Source of the DNA: an uncultured Clostridium sp.
GTDB lineage: Bacteria; Bacillota; Clostridia; Lachnospirales; Lachnospiraceae
Assembly: GCA_900551135.1 (NCBI GenBank)
Contig: URUX01000056.1
Coordinates: 1 to 13,437, forward strand
Reading direction: 5' to 3'
DNA: 13,437 bases
This document shows positions 1 to 7,137 of the stretch, one piece after another. Positions within the stretch are counted from its first letter, which is position 1. Each line of letters opens with the position of its first letter. Under the pieces are notes generated by a model. That model ran no database searches. It was not told where the DNA came from and saw nothing but the letters and a program-made list of their open reading frames with translations. The translations under genes were made by a program, and so were the position numbers.

Positions 1-44
1 GTTCTCAAAGCACTACCGGAGTTTTTTACGATTCCAGTCGTACT

Positions 45-1157
45 TTAAAGATGCATGTCTAAAATCTCTTCTACGGTAGGATTTTCAATGACTCTGTGAT
101 GGTCCATGGCTCCCTCTATCATATCGGTAATGGCCAGATAGGAACTCCGTTTATCTAAAAATCTGGCTACTGCCAACTCGTTGGCCGCATTAAAGACTGT
201 AGGCATGGAACCTCCGGTATGTCCAGCCCGGTATGCCAGTTTTAATCCCCTGAAATTATCCGGGTCCGGAGTTTCAAAGGTAATCTGGGACAACTGTGTA
301 AAATCCAGTCTCTCTCCTGGCAAATATCTTCTTTCCGGATAATACAGGGCATACTGGATGGGAAGTTTCATATCCGGAGTTCCAAGCTGGGCCATGACTG
401 CCCCGTCTTCAAATTCTACCATAGAATGAATGATGCTCTGAGGCTGAATTACCACCTGTACCTGATCCATTGAAACGCCAAAGAGCCACTTGGCCTCCAT
501 CACTTCCAGGCCTTTATTGACCATGGTAGAAGAATCGATGGTAATTTTTCTTCCCATGGCCCAGTTGGGATGCTTCAAAGCGTCTTCTACCTGAACCCCG
601 GCCATCTGCTCTCTGGTCCACCCTCGAAACGGACCGCCGGAAGCCGTCAGCAGAATTTTATGAATGGAATTTCCTGTTTCTCCATTTAAGCACTGGAAAA
701 TTGCTGCGTGCTCACTGTCTACCGGAAGAAGGCGAACTCCCTTCTTCTCTGCCAGAGGCATGATAATATGGCCTGCTGTTACTAACGTTTCTTTATTGGC
801 CAAGGCGATATCCTTGCCTGCTTCCATAGCTGCTATGGTTGGACGGATTCCAATCATGCCAACTACTGCAGTTACAACGATTTCGGCCGAAGTTGCAGCG
901 GCTGCTTCTATCAGACCATCCATACCGGAAACCACAGTTACCGGCAAATCTCTTACCCTGATTTTTAAATCCTCTGCCTTTTTTTCATCAAATACGCAGG
1001 CAATCTCCGGAGAAAACTCCCTTATCTGAGTTTCCAGCGCATCAATATTGCTGCCTGCTGCCAAAGCCGTTATCTGGATATCCCTGTTGTTTCTCACTAC
1101 TTCCAGAGTCTGGGTGCCAATTGAGCCTGTTGAACCTAATACTGCCAGTTTCTTCAT
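45..1157 (-). CDS. dxr: 1-deoxy-D-xylulose 5-phosphate reductoisomerase (DXR, IspC)
   Basis: A 370-residue cytosolic enzyme that converts 1-deoxy-D-xylulose 5-phosphate to 2-C-methyl-D-erythritol 4-phosphate with NADPH, the first committed step of the MEP isoprenoid pathway. The N-terminus carries the dinucleotide-binding motif GSTGSIG (residues 8-14). LANKETLVTAG (119-129), the metal-binding DSEH (147-150), SGGPFRG (173-179), HPNW (196-199) and NKGLE (214-218) are all present, so the catalytic Asp/Glu set (D147, E149, E218 by family alignment) looks intact. The length is slightly below the usual 380-400 residues, with no obvious gap. The ATG has a GGAG about 7 nt upstream. It lies 26 nt after cdsA, so the two are probably co-transcribed. 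It supplies isoprenoid precursors for the UppS product made two genes earlier. The 44 nt after the stop hold no recognisable gene or terminator. Confidence 0.97.
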   Translation of the reverse strand: MKKLAVLGSTGSIGTQTLEVVRNNRDIQITALAAGSNIDALETQIREFSPEIACVFDEKKAEDLKIRVRDLPVTVVSGMDGLIEAAAATSAEIVVTAVVGMIGIRPTIAAMEAGKDIALANKETLVTAGHIIMPLAEKKGVRLLPVDSEHAAIFQCLNGETGNSIHKILLTASGGPFRGWTREQMAGVQVEDALKHPNWAMGRKITIDSSTMVNKGLEVMEAKWLFGVSMDQVQVVIQPQSIIHSMVEFEDGAVMAQLGTPDMKLPIQYALYYPERRYLPGERLDFTQLSQITFETPDPDNFRGLKLAYRAGHTGGSMPTVFNAANELAVARFLDKRSSYLAITDMIEGAMDHHRVIENPTVEEILDMHL

Positions 1158-1183
1158 AATCGTCTCCTATCTGCCCTGTGTTT

Positions 1184-1993
1184 TTAAAATAATTTATCCA
1201 CCAGGGATACTGCAAAGAAAATCGCCGGTGCTGTAAAAATCATACTGTCAAACCGGTCTAAAATCCCGCCATGGCCTGGAATCAGGTGGCCATAGTCTTT
1301 AATATTATGATTTCTTTTAATGGCAGACGCAGCCAAATCACCAATTTGGGAAATCACTGCCGCAATTGCACAGGCAAAAGCACAGGCAGCCTGGGGATTT
1401 ACCAGATTCAGCATATTGTCTTTAAAAATTCCAGCATATAAAAAGCCCAGCAGGGCGGCTCCTGCCACGCCTCCCACAGCTCCTTCAATAGACTTTTTAG
1501 GGCTCAGCACAGGCGCCAGCCGATGTTTTCCCAAAAGCATACCGACACAGTAAGCACAGGTATCACAGCCCCAGGAACTTAAAAAGATCAGCCATACAAT
1601 ATAACTGCCATCCGGCATCTGCCGGGTTAAATACAGGTATGACAGCATAACCGGCACATAGAGCAGGCCAAACACCGCCCCGGTCACTTCCTCTGTTTTG
1701 TATTTGGGGAAGGTCACTACGTAAATGGTCATACATACCATCAAAAGTCCAATGAATACCATCATCAGATAACTGGTATTGGAAACCCATACCAATCCAA
1801 AATAGGCGGCAGCAGCCAGATAACCGGCAATTGCCATAGGGCTTTTTTGAATGTTAAGAGCCCGGTATAATTCAAACAGTCCGATAAGGGAAATCACTTC
1901 CGTAACAGCCAGCAGCAGGCTGCCGCCAGTTCCCACAAAAATCAAGGACAGAATAACCAGGACAATTCCGCTGATTAGACGTGTTCCAAACAT
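1184..1993 (-). CDS. cdsA: Phosphatidate cytidylyltransferase (CDP-diglyceride synthase)
   Basis: A 269-residue integral membrane enzyme that makes CDP-diacylglycerol from CTP and phosphatidic acid, the entry point to anionic phospholipids. Most of the chain is hydrophobic, consistent with about seven or eight membrane segments. The C-terminal half has the family signature: SPKKSIEG (164-171), GDLAAS (218-223), then S-x-x-K-R-x(4)-K-D continuing to IPGHGGILDRFDS (238-250). This includes the K-D and D-R-x-D residues of the CTP-transferase signature. The length matches the family (about 260-285). A GGAG lies 5-6 nt before the ATG. The gap to uppS upstream is 21 nt and to dxr downstream 26 nt, so the three form one transcription unit dedicated to envelope lipids and isoprenoids. 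Confidence 0.96.
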   Translation of the reverse strand: MFGTRLISGIVLVILSLIFVGTGGSLLLAVTEVISLIGLFELYRALNIQKSPMAIAGYLAAAAYFGLVWVSNTSYLMMVFIGLLMVCMTIYVVTFPKYKTEEVTGAVFGLLYVPVMLSYLYLTRQMPDGSYIVWLIFLSSWGCDTCAYCVGMLLGKHRLAPVLSPKKSIEGAVGGVAGAALLGFLYAGIFKDNMLNLVNPQAACAFACAIAAVISQIGDLAASAIKRNHNIKDYGHLIPGHGGILDRFDSMIFTAPAIFFAVSLVDKLF

Positions 1994-2014
1994 ATAAACT
2001 CCTTTCCGCCCCCT

Positions 2015-2740
2015 TTAGCGGCCGCCAAACCGGCGTTCTCTTTTATTATACGCAGCAATGGCTTTTTCAAATTCCTCCCGATTGAAATCCGGCCACAAAC
2101 AGTCCGTCACATAAATCTCGGTATAAGCACACTGCCACAGCAGATAATTGGACAGACGGATTTCTCCGCTGGTACGGATCAGCAGGTCCGGATCCGGCAT
2201 TCCTGCCGTATCTAAATACGACGCAACGACTGCTTCTGTAATTTCCTCCGGCTTTATCTTTCCTGCCATACAGTCTTCTGCCAGTTTTCTGGATGCTCTG
2301 GCAATCTCATCCCGGCCTCCATAATTCACTGCAATAACAAAAGTAAGACCTGTGTTATCTCTGGTCTCTTCTTCCAGACGGTTAATTCCATCAATGATGT
2401 CCTGATCAAAACGGCTCCGTTCTCCAATCATCTTAACCCGAACGTTGTTTGCTTTGGCAATTTTCAAAAGGCGAACCATATAGTAGCGGAACAGCTGCAT
2501 CAGCGCCCCTACTTCTTCGCTGGAGCGCTTCCAGTTCTCCGTAGAAAATCCGTATACAGTAAGGTACTGGACTCCCATTCTTGCCGCTATTTCCACCGTT
2601 TTTTCCACGGTACTGCATCCCTCTTTATGACCCATGGCTCTGGGAAGACCACGTTTCCTGGCCCAGCGGCCGTTTCCGTCTAAAATAATGGCTACATGAG
2701 CCGGAATTACCATATTCTCCATCATTCCTGTATCTGGCAT
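2015..2740 (-). CDS. uppS: Isoprenyl transferase (undecaprenyl diphosphate synthase)
   Basis: A cis-prenyltransferase of 241 residues that elongates farnesyl diphosphate with isopentenyl diphosphate to undecaprenyl diphosphate, the lipid carrier for peptidoglycan and other wall polymers. Visible motifs are HVAIILDGNGRWA (15-27, with the catalytic Asp at about 21), GFSTENW (64-70) and, near the C-terminus, RTSGEIRLSNYLLWQ followed by the conserved YTEIYVTDCLWPDF segment. The reading frame stays open for 34 more codons upstream (to 2842), but those codons run through a terminator-like hairpin. The ATG at 2740 has a perfect AGGAGG 8 nt upstream (2749-2754) and gives the normal family length, so I start there. 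The gene heads the uppS-cdsA-dxr block. Confidence 0.95.
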   Translation of the reverse strand: MPDTGMMENMVIPAHVAIILDGNGRWARKRGLPRAMGHKEGCSTVEKTVEIAARMGVQYLTVYGFSTENWKRSSEEVGALMQLFRYYMVRLLKIAKANNVRVKMIGERSRFDQDIIDGINRLEEETRDNTGLTFVIAVNYGGRDEIARASRKLAEDCMAGKIKPEEITEAVVASYLDTAGMPDPDLLIRTSGEIRLSNYLLWQCAYTEIYVTDCLWPDFNREEFEKAIAAYNKRERRFGGR

Positions 2741-2792
2741 GGCTATGTCCTCCTTGATTTTATTCTGCACCTTTTTCCGGATACCTGACAAA

Positions 2793-2840
2793 CAAAAGGA
2801 CTGCCGCTGAAATCTATTTTCTTCATTTTGCGGCAGCCCC
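2793..2840 (-). terminator. Terminator-like hairpin between frr and uppS
   Basis: On the minus strand, 8 nt after the frr stop, CTGCCGC (2836-2830) pairs with GCGGCAG (2807-2801). Allowing G-U pairs, the flanks extend the stem to about 11 bp. The loop is 22 nt and could fold further. A TTTTGTTT tract follows. This fits an intrinsic terminator or attenuator, with a longer loop and less pure U-tract than the best examples here. It would reduce read-through from pyrH-frr into uppS-cdsA-dxr. Confidence 0.6.
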
Positions 2841-2848
2841 ATACCAGA

Positions 2849-3397
2849 TTATACGGTCATAATCTCTTTTGTCTTCACTTCAACAGCTTTGTCAATTTTC
2901 TCAACCATTTTGTCGGTCAGCTTCTGGATCTTATGCTCTAAATCCTGCTGTTCGTCTTCGGAAATCTCTCCTGCCTTTTCTGCCTTTTTAAATGCTTCAT
3001 TGGCATCGCGACGGATGTTGCGCAGAGCGACTTTCGCATTATCGCCTTTCTTCTTTACATCTTTGGCCAGATCTTTTCTGCGTTCTTCTGTCAGTTCAGG
3101 AAAAACCAGACGGATAACATTGCCGTCATTGGTTGGATTGATTCCCAGTTCAGAAGTCTGGATAGCTTTTTCAATTGGCTTAATCAGACTTTTCTCCCAT
3201 GGCTGGATTACCAGCATACGCGGCTCTGGAACCGAAACATTACCAACCTGCTGCAAAGGAGTCGGTGTTCCATAGTAATCTACCCGGATTTTATCCAGAA
3301 CATGAGGATTGGCCCGTCCTGCACGGATGGTTCCATATTCATTTGTCAAAGAATCCAGGGTCTTATTCATCTTCTCTTCATATATCTTAATATCCAT
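2849..3397 (-). CDS. frr: Ribosome recycling factor
   Basis: A 182-residue protein that, with EF-G, splits the post-termination ribosome so subunits can be reused. The family usually has about 185 residues, so this is full length. The N-terminal half has the GTIRAGRANP segment (22-31) and the beta-rich domain with YYGTPTPLQQVGNVSVPEPR (41-60). The C-terminal half is the long helical region with the conserved arginine cluster around VALRNIRRDA (123-132), needed for activity in the family, and a Lys/Glu-rich helix. AGGAGG lies 9 nt before the ATG. The gap from pyrH is 17 nt, so the pair is co-transcribed, matching the near-universal pyrH-frr linkage. Confidence 0.98.
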   Translation of the reverse strand: MDIKIYEEKMNKTLDSLTNEYGTIRAGRANPHVLDKIRVDYYGTPTPLQQVGNVSVPEPRMLVIQPWEKSLIKPIEKAIQTSELGINPTNDGNVIRLVFPELTEERRKDLAKDVKKKGDNAKVALRNIRRDANEAFKKAEKAGEISEDEQQDLEHKIQKLTDKMVEKIDKAVEVKTKEIMTV

Positions 3398-3414
3398 ACT
3401 GTCTGTCCTCCTGA

Positions 3415-4116
3415 TTATGCGGTCACAATTGTGCCGTTAATTTTCCCCTGCATGGCCAGGGCAATTCCGTCTTTTTCATTAAGGCTGAATACAGCCATAG
3501 GCATCTTGTGCTCCATGCACATAATGGATGCAGTTAAATCCACTACTGCCAGTTTTTTATCAATCACTTCCTGAATAGAGATGGTGTCGTATTTCTTAGC
3601 GTCTGGATTTACCTTTGGATCGCTGTCATAAACGCCGTCAATGGCCTTTGCGAGCAGAATGCAGTCTGCTTCCATCTCAATGGCACGAAGGGCAATTCCC
3701 GTATCAGTAGAGAAATACGGATGGCCGGTGCCGCCGGCAAAGAAGACTACCATACCTCTTTCAAAATATTTATTGGCCCTGTCCTTGGAGAACAGTTTGG
3801 TCATGGAACCGCATTCAAATGGGGTTAAAATCTGGGTTTTCATCCCTGCATTACGGAAAATCTCAGAAACATAGATACAGTTCATCACCGTAGCCAGCAT
3901 CCCAATCTGATCTGCCTTGGTTCTGTCTATGGCCTCACTGGTACGGCCTCTCCAGAAATTGCCGCCTCCAATGACGATTCCCACCTGAACTCCCGCATCT
4001 ACGGAAAGCTTTACCTGTCTGGCTACTTCCTTTACCGTATCTTCATCAAAACCTGTTTTTTTCGAACCAGCTAAAGCTTCGCCGCTTAACTTTAACAATA
4101 CGCGTCTTGTCTTCAT
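3415..4116 (-). CDS. pyrH: Uridylate kinase (UMP kinase)
   Basis: A 233-residue cytosolic hexameric amino-acid-kinase-family enzyme that phosphorylates UMP to UDP, the step feeding all other pyrimidine nucleotides. Motifs include KLSGEAL (9-15), GGGNFWRG (50-57), DQIGMLATVMN (69-79), GGTGHPYFSTDT (128-139, UMP-binding region) and KAIDGVYDSDP (157-167, ATP side). Length matches bacterial UMP kinases (235-241). The frame is open 14 codons further upstream to 4158, but that stretch is a hairpin-rich leader. The ATG at 4116 has AGGAGA about 9 nt upstream and begins the canonical N-terminus, so I use it. A promoter and two leader hairpins precede the gene. It follows the opp terminator and is therefore probably the first gene of its own transcript, with frr 17 nt downstream. 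Confidence 0.97.
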   Translation of the reverse strand: MKTRRVLLKLSGEALAGSKKTGFDEDTVKEVARQVKLSVDAGVQVGIVIGGGNFWRGRTSEAIDRTKADQIGMLATVMNCIYVSEIFRNAGMKTQILTPFECGSMTKLFSKDRANKYFERGMVVFFAGGTGHPYFSTDTGIALRAIEMEADCILLAKAIDGVYDSDPKVNPDAKKYDTISIQEVIDKKLAVVDLTASIMCMEHKMPMAVFSLNEKDGIALAMQGKINGTIVTA

Positions 4117-4146
4117 CAGAATCAATCTCCTATTGTGTAATCTTCC

Positions 4147-4177
4147 GGTGCCTGGCACCTCATCTGCGCAGCAGATG
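4147..4177 (-). promoter_or_regulatory. Two tandem hairpins in the pyrH 5' leader
   Basis: In transcript order the first inverted repeat is CATCTGC-TGC-GCAGATG (4177-4161), a 7-bp stem. After one base comes GGTGCC-A-GGCACC (4159-4147), a perfect 13-base dyad that would fold as about 5 bp with a 3-nt loop. The pair begins a few bases after the predicted transcription start and ends about 20 nt before the Shine-Dalgarno. There is no U-tract, so these are not terminators. They may stabilise the mRNA 5' end or form a protein site; that is inference. Confidence 0.6.
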
Positions 4178-4190
4178 GACTCTGAACTTT

Positions 4191-4219
4191 ATTATAGCAT
4201 ATTTGTTCTGCTTTGGAAA
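4191..4219 (-). promoter_or_regulatory. Sigma-A-type promoter for pyrH-frr
   Basis: On the minus strand, a perfect TATAAT (4196-4191) lies 17 bp after TTTCCA (4219-4214, 4 of 6 to the -35 consensus). It sits directly downstream of the oppA terminator and about 75 nt before the pyrH ATG. Predicted transcription start is near 4184. Confidence 0.7.
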
Positions 4220-4229
4220 GACAGGATTC

Positions 4230-4266
4230 AAAAAAAGAAGGCCGCTCCTTAAATTAAGAAACGACC
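4230..4266 (-). terminator. Intrinsic terminator after oppA
   Basis: Minus-strand transcript: an uninterrupted 11-bp stem (4266-4256 with 4250-4240, three G-U pairs), a 5-nt AATTT loop, then TTCTTTTTTT (4239-4230). It starts 22 nt after the oppA stop. This is the expected 3' end of the opp transcript and isolates it from pyrH. Confidence 0.9.
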
Positions 4267-4288
4267 AATCATCAACTCTCTTTTATTA

Positions 4289-6025
4289 TTATTTCTGAGT
4301 GGTATAACCAAAGAAGAAGTATCCAAGAGGAGTATAGTACATACCTTCAATATCATCAGCCAGCATGTAAGGCTGTGTATAGAAGTACAGAGGAGCTAAT
4401 ACGCTGTCCTGACCAATCAGAATATCTTCTGCCTTGTGGAATGCTTCCATACGCTCTTCCGGTACAGTAGTAGACTTTGCTGCATCAATTAATGCATCGT
4501 ACTCTGGGTTAGAATACTGAGCATCGTTGTTGCCGCCGTCGGTATACCACATATCTAAGAAGGAGCAGGCATCGTTGTAGTCAGCGATCCAGCCGTTACG
4601 TGCGATCTGGAACTGGCCCTGCTTACGGCTGTCTAAGAATACGTTCCAGTCCTGATTGCTCAGGGTAACGTTTACGCCCAGAACTTCCTGCCACATGCTC
4701 TGTAATGCCTCACCAATTGCTTTGTGCTTGTCATCGGTGTTGAACATATACTCAACAGTTGGGAAGCCTTCGCCGTTTGGATAACCAGCCTCTGCTAACA
4801 GAGCGCGTGCCTCTTCACAGTTCTTCTCATAGTCTTCTGCTGTTACGCTGTAGTAGTCGCCGCCAACCGTACGGAAGTCGTCGCCGGAAGCGTCTGCATC
4901 TACTACACCAGATGGAACATATCCAGTTGCCGGAAGTTCGCCAGTCTGGGTAACGTTCTCTACCAGGTAGTTTCTGTCGATTGCCAGAGAGAATGCCTTA
5001 CGGATCTTTGGATCTTTGAATACTTCATCCTCGGTGTTGAAGCATACATAGTAGCAGCCAATGTAGTCTGCAACTTCAATCTCGCCGGAAGCTAAGTAAT
5101 TTGCAATCTCGTCGGTTGGGAGGTTGTTGATAAAGTCTAACTCGCCGCTCTTATATGCTGCTAACATAGCGTTTGCATCATCTAACAGAGTGTACTTAAT
5201 GCTGTCTGGGCCAAGCTTGTCATAGTCATAGTAAGTCTCGCTCTTTACCGTATTGATGTAGGCGTTGTGAGACCATTCCTGCATCTTGTACGGACCATTG
5301 CCGATGTATGTAGCCGGATCATAGGTCCATTCTTCGTTGCCTTCTACCATGTCCTGACGAACTGGGAAGGTTGCCGGGAATGCCATGATCTGATCAAAAT
5401 ACGGGCAGTCATAGGATAATACGATTTCCAGAGTCTGATCATCAATAGCCTTAATTGCCAGAGTATCTTTATCTGCTTCTCCGGAAGCAACCTCTGCATA
5501 ACCCTTTACCATGTCAATCATGTAGCAGTAGTCAGCAGCAGTCTCCGGGCTTGCCAGACGTTTCCAGCTGTACTCGAAGTCACCTGCAGTTACAGGCTTG
5601 CCGTCAGACCACTGAATGCCGTCACGCATCTTAAAGGTATAAGTAACGGTACCGTCCTCGTTTACTACCTTCTCGTAGGACTCTGCCTGTCCAGGAGCAG
5701 TAACAGCCTTACCGTTTCCGTCGTCTACCCATTTAACCAGACCTTCAAACATATGCTGAACCATAATGCTGCCATCAATTGCAGTATTTAATGCAGGATC
5801 AATGGTCTGAGGTTCGGAAGCGATACAGATAGCCAGGTTGTACTCACCGTCTGCTGCCTCTGTGCTTTCTGCTGCTGCATCACTGCTCTCTGCTGCAGTT
5901 GTCTCAGTGCTTGCTGCTGTAGTAGCTGCAGTTGTTGCACCATTGTCGCTGCCGCCGCAGGCTGCTAAAGATGCAACCATTGCAGAAGCCAGAGCAAGAG
6001 ACACAATTTTCTTTGTCTTTCTCAT
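4289..6025 (-). CDS. oppA: Oligopeptide ABC transporter substrate-binding lipoprotein
   Basis: A 578-residue extracytoplasmic receptor of the SBP_bac_5 family that should capture peptides for the OppBCDF importer. Residues 1-22 are a lipoprotein signal: positively charged start (MRKTKK), hydrophobic core, lipobox LAAC with the lipidated cysteine at 23. A low-complexity Thr/Ala/Ser/Glu linker (about 24-60) follows, typical of surface lipoproteins in gut Clostridia. The mature domain opens at about residue 62 with the family pattern EPQTIDPALN (71-80). WSDGKPVTAGDFEYSWKRL is the usual SBP_5 signature region. AAGGAGG lies 7 nt before the ATG. It is the last gene of the cluster, 98 nt after oppF, separated by two hairpins and followed by a strong terminator. 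The exact substrate (oligo- versus dipeptide or another ligand) cannot be told from sequence alone. Confidence 0.92.
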   Translation of the reverse strand: MRKTKKIVSLALASAMVASLAACGGSDNGATTAATTAASTETTAAESSDAAAESTEAADGEYNLAICIASEPQTIDPALNTAIDGSIMVQHMFEGLVKWVDDGNGKAVTAPGQAESYEKVVNEDGTVTYTFKMRDGIQWSDGKPVTAGDFEYSWKRLASPETAADYCYMIDMVKGYAEVASGEADKDTLAIKAIDDQTLEIVLSYDCPYFDQIMAFPATFPVRQDMVEGNEEWTYDPATYIGNGPYKMQEWSHNAYINTVKSETYYDYDKLGPDSIKYTLLDDANAMLAAYKSGELDFINNLPTDEIANYLASGEIEVADYIGCYYVCFNTEDEVFKDPKIRKAFSLAIDRNYLVENVTQTGELPATGYVPSGVVDADASGDDFRTVGGDYYSVTAEDYEKNCEEARALLAEAGYPNGEGFPTVEYMFNTDDKHKAIGEALQSMWQEVLGVNVTLSNQDWNVFLDSRKQGQFQIARNGWIADYNDACSFLDMWYTDGGNNDAQYSNPEYDALIDAAKSTTVPEERMEAFHKAEDILIGQDSVLAPLYFYTQPYMLADDIEGMYYTPLGYFFFGYTTQK

Positions 6026-6047
6026 AATTTTTCCTCCTTGTTCTTTT

Positions 6048-6104
6048 CCGCAGGTATTTCCTGCGAGGAATCTATGACAACGCCTCTATAAAAAGAGGCG
6101 CTGT
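6048..6104 (-). promoter_or_regulatory. Tandem hairpins between oppF and oppA
   Basis: Two stem-loops lie in the 98-nt gap. The first (6104-6077) has a core CGCCTCT/AGAGGCG and extends to 11 bp with one G-U pair and a 6-nt loop; what follows is TTGTCATAG, not a U-tract. The second (6066-6048) is CGCAGG-AAATA-CCTGCG, ending about 8 nt before the oppA Shine-Dalgarno. They resemble processing or stabilising hairpins, which in other binding-protein transporters raise receptor mRNA above permease and ATPase mRNA. The role here is inferred. Confidence 0.6.
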
Positions 6105-6123
6105 TTGCTTTTCCTTTCCTGCT

Positions 6124-7137
6124 TTACTTATCCAGTAAGTGGCAGGCTGCCCAGTGTCCCGGTTCATGTTCTTTAAACTTTGGAGTCTCCATCTTGCACT
6201 GTTCTGTCGCATATGGGCAGCGGGTATGGAACCGGCATCCGCTAGGCGGATTAATCGGGCTTGGAATGTCGCCTTCCAGTACAATTCTGCTGCGGCTGCG
6301 GCTAAGCTGTGGATCTGGTACTGGAACTGCTGACAACAGTGTCTTTGTATATGGATGAATCGGATTGCGGTTTAATTCATAGCTTTCGCCCAATTCTACC
6401 AGAGAACCTAAATACATAACGCCTATCCGGTTGGAAATATGGCGAACAACCGACAAATCGTGAGCAATAAACAAGTAGGTAAGACCCATTTCTTCCTGCA
6501 TATCTTCCAGCATGTTTACAACCTGAGACTGGATCGATACGTCTAACGCAGAAATCGGCTCATCGCAGACAATAAATTCTGGTTTGACAGCCAGAGCGCG
6601 GGCAATACCAACTCTCTGCTGCTGACCGCCGGAAAACTCATGTGGATAGCGGTTGGCATGTTCGGTATTTAATCCGACGCGGCGCAGAAGTTCCTTAATC
6701 ATATCGGTTCTGTCCTGCTTGCTGGCAGCAAGTTTATGAATATCAATGGCTTCACCGATAATCTCTCCTACTGTCATACGGGGATCCAGAGATGCAGACG
6801 GATCCTGGAAGATAATCTGCATTTTTCTTCTGTATGGCAGCATATTGACTGCTTTCACTTTGCCCAATGGTTTTCCGTCTTCTCCAAGAGGATTTTCATA
6901 AATCGGGGTATCGTCATAAATAATACTTCCGCCTGTAGGCTCATGAAGACGGAGAACCGTTCTTCCCAATGTAGTTTTACCACATCCGGACTCACCTACC
7001 AGACCCAAGGTCTCACCTTTTTTGATGAAAAAGGAAACGTCCTGAACAGCCTGGACTCCTGGCCCTTTCATTCCTTTAATCGGGAAATATTTTCTTAAAT
7101 TTTTTATCTCAAGGAGAATCTTCTCATCATGATTCAT
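6124..7137 (-). CDS. oppF: Oligopeptide ABC transporter ATP-binding protein OppF
   Basis: A 337-residue cytoplasmic ATPase, one of two nucleotide-binding subunits that drive peptide import. Walker A is GESGCGKTT (48-56), the Q-loop Gln is at 111, the ABC signature FSGGQQQR is at 168-175, Walker B FIVCDEP at 188-194 and the H-loop His at 226. The N-terminal IKNLRKYFPIKG start and the SASLDPRMTVGEII segment are typical of OppF rather than OppD. The C-terminal oligopeptide-transporter extension (about 255-337) has cysteines at 301, 307, 314 and 332, the sort of set that binds an iron-sulfur cluster in some homologues. AAGGAGG lies 9 nt before the ATG. The start overlaps the oppD stop by 11 nt, implying translational coupling. 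Confidence 0.95.
   Translation of the reverse strand: MNHDEKILLEIKNLRKYFPIKGMKGPGVQAVQDVSFFIKKGETLGLVGESGCGKTTLGRTVLRLHEPTGGSIIYDDTPIYENPLGEDGKPLGKVKAVNMLPYRRKMQIIFQDPSASLDPRMTVGEIIGEAIDIHKLAASKQDRTDMIKELLRRVGLNTEHANRYPHEFSGGQQQRVGIARALAVKPEFIVCDEPISALDVSIQSQVVNMLEDMQEEMGLTYLFIAHDLSVVRHISNRIGVMYLGSLVELGESYELNRNPIHPYTKTLLSAVPVPDPQLSRSRSRIVLEGDIPSPINPPSGCRFHTRCPYATEQCKMETPKFKEHEPGHWAACHLLDK

Noticed and set aside
27..42. Small inverted repeat TACGA/TCGTA after dxr
   Set aside because: Only 5 bp and followed by A rather than U on the transcript, so not a terminator.
664..1029. 121-codon plus-strand frame inside dxr
   Set aside because: Fully antisense to a clear dxr with intact motifs, and no family resemblance.
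2762..2791. Promoter-like TTGTCA, 18 bp, CAGAAT before uppS
   Set aside because: The -10 is only 4 of 6 and transcription would start right at the Shine-Dalgarno; too weak to annotate.
2889..3275. 128-codon plus-strand frame inside frr
   Set aside because: Antisense shadow of frr. Its Ser/Phe-rich composition is what the complement of a Lys/Glu-rich helix gives.
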